Assembly: GCA_027306605.1 (NCBI GenBank)
Contig: DAHUZK010000009.1
Location: forward strand, 1-35,533
Source of the DNA: Acidimicrobiaceae bacterium
GTDB taxonomy: Bacteria; Actinomycetota; Acidimicrobiia; Acidimicrobiales; RAAP-2
Length of the DNA stretch: 35,533 nucleotides
Direction: 5' to 3'
The notes under the pieces are model-generated. The model was not told where the DNA came from. It made no database searches and saw only the letters and a program-made list of their open reading frames with translations. The translations under genes and the position numbers were made by a program. Each line of letters begins with the position of its first letter. The stretch's first letter is position 1. Positions 32,446-35,533 of the stretch are shown piece after piece.

Positions 32446-33554
32446 CGGAAACTCCTTTCCGCTCGGCGTCGCTGGACCCGTTCGGCGAAGGTCATCCGGC
32501 GGAGGATCTCGTCGTTCTCCACGCTGGCCGAGAGTGCCTCGAGGGTGTTCGGCAGGTCGGTGGTGCCGGCCCAGACGGCGAAGGCCACGAGATAGCCGAC
32601 GAGAGCCGGCATGAGCCGGTGAATGGACGACGCCCGCTTGTGCTCGCGGATGAAGCGCAGCGCGGTGCCGCCATGGGCGAGCGTCGCCGACTGGACGACG
32701 TCCCAACGAGGGTCGAGCGGCCAGCGGGAGCGGTTGGCGTCCCCGCTCGGCGTACGCAGGGTCAGCCAGTCCGTGGTGCAGTAGCGCCACAGCGACGGAG
32801 TCGCCGCCAGCACGGCATCGGGGCGATACAGCTCGAGGGCGCTGAGCGCGGCCCGGCCGATCTCGAACTCGACGCGCCACACCGGAGCTCCGGGTGTGTG
32901 CCGCTCCCCCCAGAGCGCCTCCCACCAGTCGGTGCCCTTGATCGTCATCTCGGCTGTCTTGTCGTAGAGGCGGGCGCTGATGCGCTGGGTCCGTCTGGAG
33001 CCGAAGGCGAAGCCGGTCACGGTGTTGGCGTTCTCGTAGGTCGTGCAGCCGTCGCCCCGGCACACGAACGCACTGCGGTCCTGCGTACACAGCTGCATCC
33101 CTTCCATGTCCACGAAGAGGTCAAGGCGCGCGACGCTCAAGACCAGTCCTTCAATGAACGGTCGCACCAGGTCGGCGAAATGTCGCACCGTTTCCTCTGG
33201 CCCGACCGCATGGAGGAACTCGGCCCGGGGCTGAACGCGCACCGAGGGCAGTCGGCGGCTGGAGGTGAAGCCGATCCGCCCCGTCTCGTGGTCGAGGCAG
33301 TAGCGGTACTTGCCCCAGCCGTGGGGGGCCAGCCCGAAAGTGAGGGAGCCCAGTTCGAAGGGGACGGGCACCGACACCCGGTCGGCGAACATGCGCTCCT
33401 CTTCCAGCTGGGCCAGGAGGCCCTTGGAGAGGTAGCCGTGACCCGAGAGGTAGAGAGCGTCGACCCCCGAGGCCAGCTCGCACAGCCCGTCCCCGGATGC
33501 CGACACACGCATATTTGCGACTGTATGAGCAGACGTGTGGGGCGACGGAGGCAT
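32442..33554 (-). CDS. rep: replication initiation protein (Rep_trans-like)
   Basis: The 370-residue product has features of rolling-circle-type initiators: LSVARLDLFVDMEG (strand with metal-ligand acids), TGFAFGSRRTQRISARLYDK (the G-S-R and RLYDK motif) and VWRVEFEIGRAALSAL. The C-terminal half (SLWRYCTTDWLTLRTP, then TALRFIREHKRASSI) is helical. It would start replication of the excised element. Two starts are possible: ATG 33554, 8 bp after the upstream stop, or ATG 33512, inside an operator-like repeat. The longer one is given. It overlaps xis by 4 bp. Confidence 0.8.
   Translation of the reverse strand: MPPSPHTSAHTVANMRVSASGDGLCELASGVDALYLSGHGYLSKGLLAQLEEERMFADRVSVPVPFELGSLTFGLAPHGWGKYRYCLDHETGRIGFTSSRRLPSVRVQPRAEFLHAVGPEETVRHFADLVRPFIEGLVLSVARLDLFVDMEGMQLCTQDRSAFVCRGDGCTTYENANTVTGFAFGSRRTQRISARLYDKTAEMTIKGTDWWEALWGERHTPGAPVWRVEFEIGRAALSALELYRPDAVLAATPSLWRYCTTDWLTLRTPSGDANRSRWPLDPRWDVVQSATLAHGGTALRFIREHKRASSIHRLMPALVGYLVAFAVWAGTTDLPNTLEALSASVENDEILRRMTFAERVQRRRAERSFR
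33506..33521 (-). promoter_or_regulatory. second operator-like site at the rep start
   Basis: On the minus strand the site reads GTCGCA-AATA-TGCGTG. It matches the operator at 34009-34024 in the left half and in most of the right half. It overlaps the internal ATG (33512) of rep. A protein that binds the promoter operator could also bind here. Confidence 0.4.
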
Positions 33555-33562
33555 CGGGATTC

Positions 33563-34003
33563 TCAGACGGGTTCTGGGTCAGGGTTGACGGAGGTGATCA
33601 GGGCATCCTCGAGCTCCTCGCTCCAGGCCCGCCGGAGATCGAGCTTGATCCACTCGAAGCGGTGCTCGTCGGGATGGGCGCCGAAGCGGGCCCGGAAGCG
33701 GCGGATCTTGCGGTAGACGGTGGCCCGGTGCCAACCGCCGGCCTCGAGGCCCCCGAAACCGCCGGCTTTGTGCCAGGCCACCCAGAAGCCGATGAGCTCG
33801 GCGTCCTCGACGGCTGTGCTGGTCACCTGCTCGCGGATAAAGGCTGGATAGTCCTCAATTGAGGCGATGGTGGCCTCCCGGGAGGCCTCGGCCCGGACGT
33901 TGTCCGGCATGGAGTCCCAGAAGGCGGCCAGGCGGCCGTAGGCGATGCCCCGCCCTTCGGGGCTCTCGCTGGGATCGGATCGGAAGTCGGGGGCGTCGGT
34001 CAT
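33563..34003 (-). CDS. putative DNA-binding protein, first gene of the element operon
   Basis: The 146-residue product from ATG 34003 is not recognised. It is rich in charged residues (DNVRAEASREATIASIEDYP) and contains a helix-turn-helix-like segment GGWHRATVYRKIRRFRARFG (about residues 86-105), in which ATVYRKIRRF resembles a recognition helix. It is the first gene downstream of the operon promoter, and the promoter has an operator just before this start, so autoregulation is possible. An in-frame TTG at 34015 would start inside the operator and is less likely. It stops 8 bp before rep. Confidence 0.7.
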   Translation of the reverse strand: MTDAPDFRSDPSESPEGRGIAYGRLAAFWDSMPDNVRAEASREATIASIEDYPAFIREQVTSTAVEDAELIGFWVAWHKAGGFGGLEAGGWHRATVYRKIRRFRARFGAHPDEHRFEWIKLDLRRAWSEELEDALITSVNPDPEPV

Positions 34004-34008
34004 ATGGG

Positions 34009-34024
34009 GTCGCAAGTATGCGAC
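34009..34024. promoter_or_regulatory. palindromic operator GTCGCA-N4-TGCGAC over the -10 box
   Basis: GTCGCAAGTATGCGAC has perfect 6-bp arms. On the minus strand it contains the -10 box CATACT (34020-34015). A bound protein would block the operon promoter. Confidence 0.65.
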
Positions 34025-34043
34025 TGATCTCCAAGGCTGTCAA
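34015..34043 (-). promoter_or_regulatory. promoter of the rep-xis-int operon (TTGACA-N17-CATACT)
   Basis: On the minus strand TTGACA (34043-34038) is followed after exactly 17 bp by CATACT (34020-34015), the best classical housekeeping promoter in the window. Transcription would start close to the ATG at 34003. Confidence 0.8.
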
Positions 34044-34067
34044 GACCCTTTTCCAAAAAGTTTTCCT

Positions 34068-34091
34068 CGGGGGATCTGAGCTGATCACCCG
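34068..34091. terminator. hairpin between the element operon and the toxin-antitoxin genes
   Basis: CGGGGGATC and GATCACCCG pair in 8 of 9 positions around a TGAGCT loop. On the minus strand it is followed by an AT-rich stretch. It may insulate the two divergent units. No standard U-tract is seen. Confidence 0.35.
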
Positions 34092-34100
34092 AGAGAAGTG

Positions 34101-34116
34101 GTACGGTATTTGGTAC
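34101..34116. promoter_or_regulatory. YefM-type operator: two GTAC cores 12 bp apart
   Basis: GTAC occurs at 34101 and 34113, 12 bp centre to centre, in GGTACGGTATTTGGTACG just before the antitoxin gene. In E. coli the YefM-YoeB operator has two TGTACA-core palindromes spaced 12 bp. TACGGT (34102-34107) could be the -10 box, so binding would repress the operon. Confidence 0.6.
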
Positions 34117-34134
34117 GAGTAAGGGAGTGATCCG

Positions 34135-34377
34135 ATGGCAATGACGGCAAGCGAGGCCAGGAAGAACCTCTTCCCGCTGATCGAGCAGGTGAACAACGAC
34201 CGCCAGCCGATCGAGATCACCTCCAAGCGTGGAGATGCCGTGCTGATGTCCCGGGCGGACTACGAGGCCCTCGAGGAGACCGCCTACCTGCTCCGAGCGC
34301 CGGCCAACGCCCGGCGCCTGCTCGAGAGCCTCGAGCAGGCTCGCAGCGGTGAGCGACAGTCACACGACCTGCTGTAG
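34135..34377 (+). CDS. yefM: YefM/Phd-family antitoxin
   Basis: The 80-residue product has the Phd/YefM N-terminal DNA-binding fold: TASEARKNLFPLIEQVNNDR, PIEITSKRGDAVLMSRADYE and ALEETAYLLR. The disordered C-terminal part (NARRLLESLEQARSGE) wraps the toxin. With YoeB it should repress its own promoter, where two GTAC cores lie upstream. The ATG has GGGAG at a normal distance. The stop overlaps the toxin GTG by one base (TAGTG). Confidence 0.95.
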   Translation: MAMTASEARKNLFPLIEQVNNDRQPIEITSKRGDAVLMSRADYEALEETAYLLRAPANARRLLESLEQARSGERQSHDLL

Positions 34378-34637
34378 TGCGCCTGGTCTTCACGCCACAC
34401 GGCTGGTCCGACTACCTCCACTGGCAATCGGTCGACAAGAAGATGGTGAAGCGGATCAACCGACTCCTCGAGAACACGCTGCGAGACCCCTTCGCCGGCA
34501 TCGGCAAGCCAGAGCCGCTGCGCCATGTCCTCCAGGGGAGCTGGTCCAGGCGGATCGACGGCGAGCATCGCTTGGTCTACATGGTCGAAGACGACGACGT
34601 CGTGGTGCTGCAGGCCCGGTACCACTACGAACCTTGA
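34377..34637 (+). CDS. yoeB: YoeB-family ribosome-dependent mRNA interferase toxin
   Basis: The 86-residue toxin cleaves mRNA in the ribosomal A site. The E. coli YoeB catalytic residues are all present at the same numbers: E46 (GIGKPEPL), R65 (EHRLVY), H83 and Y84 (RYHY). The length and the segment DKKMVKRINRLLENTLRDPF also match the family. The pair should be functional. GTG start, translationally coupled to yefM. Such pairs stabilise integrated or episomal elements. Confidence 0.96.
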   Translation: MRLVFTPHGWSDYLHWQSVDKKMVKRINRLLENTLRDPFAGIGKPEPLRHVLQGSWSRRIDGEHRLVYMVEDDDVVVLQARYHYEP

Positions 34638-34686
34638 TCTCAACGACCGTGTTCACGCCGAAACTGCGGAGGAGTACAACGGATTC

Positions 34687-35112
34687 ATGGCGAACTCAGT
34701 GTCGATCCGCTTCCGACGCCCCGAGGTACTCGAGCAGCTGAAGACCGAAGCCGGATCTCGCAACGTCTCGACGTCGGCCTTCGCCGAGGAGCTCATCGAG
34801 GAAGGACTCCGAACACGGCGCCACCCGATGATCGTCTTCCGTGATGGTCCGTCGGGTCGCCGGGCCGGGCTCATCGGCGGTCCGGATGTCTGGGAGGTCG
34901 TCAGCGGGCTGGTCGGCGGGGACGTCCAGCCAGAGGAGCGCATCACCCGTTCGGCCGAGCACCTGGGCCTGTCCCGCCAACAGCTCGACGCCATGTTGAA
35001 CTACTACGCCGACTTCACCACCGAGATCGACGAGGAGATCGCCGAGAACGTCGCCGTAGCCGACGAGCTCGAGGCGTTGTGGCAGCGGCGCCAGGACCTT
35101 CTGGCGGAGTGA
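34687..35112 (+). CDS. VapB45-like antitoxin (RHH N-terminus, DUF433-type tail)
   Basis: The 141-residue product starts with a ribbon-helix-helix-like segment (SVSIRFRRPEVLEQLKTEAG, then STSAFAEELIEEGL). A characteristic block follows (MIVFRDGPSGRRAGLIGGPD, then VWEVVSGLVG) as in mycobacterial Rv2018-type VapB45 antitoxins, then helices (EHLGLSRQQLDAMLNYYADF) and a charged coil. The partner toxin would begin at the GTG 35109 inside its stop codon, but that frame is cut after 18 residues. GGAGGAG lies 12 nt before the ATG. Confidence 0.85.
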   Translation: MANSVSIRFRRPEVLEQLKTEAGSRNVSTSAFAEELIEEGLRTRRHPMIVFRDGPSGRRAGLIGGPDVWEVVSGLVGGDVQPEERITRSAEHLGLSRQQLDAMLNYYADFTTEIDEEIAENVAVADELEALWQRRQDLLAE

Positions 35113-35165
35113 AGCTCATCCTCGACGCCGCTACCCGACGAGAGGGACTGCGGCATTGGCCCTGA
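35109..35165 (+). pseudogene. truncated start of a VapC45/DUF5615-like toxin
   Basis: From GTG 35109, which overlaps the antitoxin stop (GTGA), the frame reads VKLILDAATRREGLRHWP and then stops. VKLILDA is the usual start of PIN-like DUF5615 toxins paired with VapB45-like antitoxins. The rest of the domain is absent in all three frames downstream. It is most simply a deletion remnant. Only seven residues support the homology, so the name is an inference from context. Confidence 0.45.
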
Positions 35166-35413
35166 TGACTCATTGACCTTGTATGTATTTTGCGGGTGCT
35201 GTGTTACAAGGCACGCACCCGCTCGTGGAGTGGCCCAACTGCGCATCCAGGCCGGGCGCTGGCCGCCCGGCCAACTCCATTGTGGGACGCCGAGTGGACT
35301 CACGACGCAGCCCTCAAGGATCCGCTTCGCCGGCCTTCGGCCGTCCTTGACCGCCGCTTCACAGTGGGTTGGCCGTGGCGCCGTGCTGTCGGCCTCGCAG
35401 TCATACTGGGCAC
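35166..35413. other. gap without a recognisable gene
   Basis: No frame here shows protein-like composition or a known motif, and the frames that are open are short. The stretch starts with an AT-richer segment (about 35170-35215) and holds two hairpins, 35250-35272 and a CGGCC-TTC-GGCCG at 35331-35343. It probably covers the deletion scar of the toxin gene and the promoter region of the next gene (CATACT at 35402-35407, six nucleotides before ATG 35414). Confidence 0.5.
35250..35272. terminator. strong hairpin downstream of the antitoxin gene
   Basis: Perfect 9-bp arms GGCCGGGCG/CGCCCGGCC enclose the loop CTGGC. No U-tract follows. It may end transcription of the toxin-antitoxin units or mark a former junction. 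Confidence 0.5.
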
Positions 35414-35533
35414 ATGAAGGATCCACGACTCCCGACGCCGTCTGATCAGTCGTGGTTCTGGACGGATCGATGGCAGCGAATGGAGCGAGAAGCCACCGAG
35501 GAGATCACTGCCGGCCGGGTGGCCTCATTTGAA
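35414..35533 (+). CDS. start of an antitoxin-like protein, cut by the window edge
   Basis: From ATG 35414 the 40 visible residues include SWFWTDRWQRMEREATEEIT and AGRVASFE. The pattern 'WFW-x-WQ---REA-I-AGR' recurs at the C-terminal ends of actinobacterial AbrB/MazE-type antitoxins. Here it stands almost at the N-terminus, so the protein is either a short stand-alone antitoxin or a gene that has lost its DNA-binding part. A CATACT box six nucleotides before the ATG suggests a leaderless transcript. The end is not seen. Confidence 0.6.
   Translation, partial: MKDPRLPTPSDQSWFWTDRWQRMEREATEEITAGRVASFE

Larger units (their letters stand above)
30843..34043. mobile_element. pSAM2-like integrative element (left part) at tRNA-Pro
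   Basis: From the tRNA outward the order is int, xis, rep, a putative DNA-binding protein, then the operon promoter. All genes are on one strand with overlaps or gaps of 3-8 bp. A rep-xis-int operon next to a tRNA-Pro site is the layout of pSAM2-type actinobacterial integrative elements that excise, replicate and spread. The right end is not seen. Transfer genes (FtsK/TraSA-like) are not in the window, so this is either the left part of a longer element or a remnant. The toxin-antitoxin genes from 34135 on may belong to it. Confidence 0.7.

Noticed and set aside
34681..34687. Earlier start for the VapB45-like gene using the GGAGGAG site
   Set aside because: No ATG, GTG or TTG lies in frame between that site and ATG 34687.
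35173..35445. 90-codon plus-strand frame after the antitoxin
   Set aside because: No recognisable motif, runs through two hairpins and overlaps the better supported start at 35414.
30843..35533. Second att copy of the tRNA-Pro 3' end
   Set aside because: No second copy of its GGTTCAAATCC core was seen to the right, so the element end is not in the window.

Overview
The window is high-GC chromosomal DNA from an actinobacterium. Actinobacterial signs are a WhiB regulator, a TopA with a lysine-repeat tail, a K+-uptake TrkA pair beside an APC permease (the mycobacterial ceoBC layout), a glnA gene followed by a GlnR-like regulator, and many genes whose start codon lies 6-10 nt after a TANNNT -10 box with no Shine-Dalgarno. 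The protein style (DUF929-like protein, CoxS-type fusion, arginine-rich N-termini) fits Acidimicrobiia best. That assignment is a judgement from sequence style, not the result of a search.

Layout. Positions 1-1300 hold the start of a leftward gene cut by the edge, a small NTF2-like C-terminal-type protein, a toxin-antitoxin pair whose toxin frame carries an amber stop, and tRNA-Thr(CGU). Positions 1366-8436, all leftward, hold holB-tmk-topA and the H+-pyrophosphatase hppA. From 8669 to 12589 an APC permease carrying a C-terminal OB-fold domain diverges from two overlapping TrkA-type genes. From 12757 to 17156 are a HAD phosphatase, a 24-residue membrane microprotein, an RpoD-type sigma factor, a helical protein and glutamine-dependent NAD synthetase. 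From 17231 to 19422 glnA is followed after 11 bp by an OmpR-type regulator with a degenerate receiver. A 17-bp tandem repeat separates it from ridA. A compact molybdenum-hydroxylase-like fusion, erpA, mrp, an MBL hydrolase, a NUDIX hydrolase and a DUF929-like protein follow. From 26654 to 30729 are whiB, two overlapping ArsA/GET3-type ATPases, a single-domain receiver and a CBS/CorC protein.

From tRNA-Pro(CGG) at 30768 the content changes to accessory DNA. An int gene faces the tRNA 3' end and is preceded in one tight leftward operon by xis, a Rep-type initiator and a putative DNA-binding protein. The order rep-xis-int at a tRNA-Pro gene is that of pSAM2-type integrative elements. The operon has a TTGACA-N17-CATACT promoter with a palindromic operator over its -10 box. 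Rightward beyond it lie an intact YefM-YoeB pair with two GTAC cores 12 bp apart in its promoter region, a VapB45-like antitoxin whose toxin frame is cut short, and the start of another antitoxin-like gene at the window edge. No second copy of the tRNA-Pro 3' end is visible, so the far boundary of the element lies outside the window or is lost.

The main points for a second look are the permease-OB fusion opposite the TrkA pair, the compact CoxS/CoxL-like fusion lacking its catalytic motif, the DUF929-like protein without its CxxC cysteines, the operator-controlled integrative operon, and the repeated pattern of antitoxins whose toxin frame is broken.
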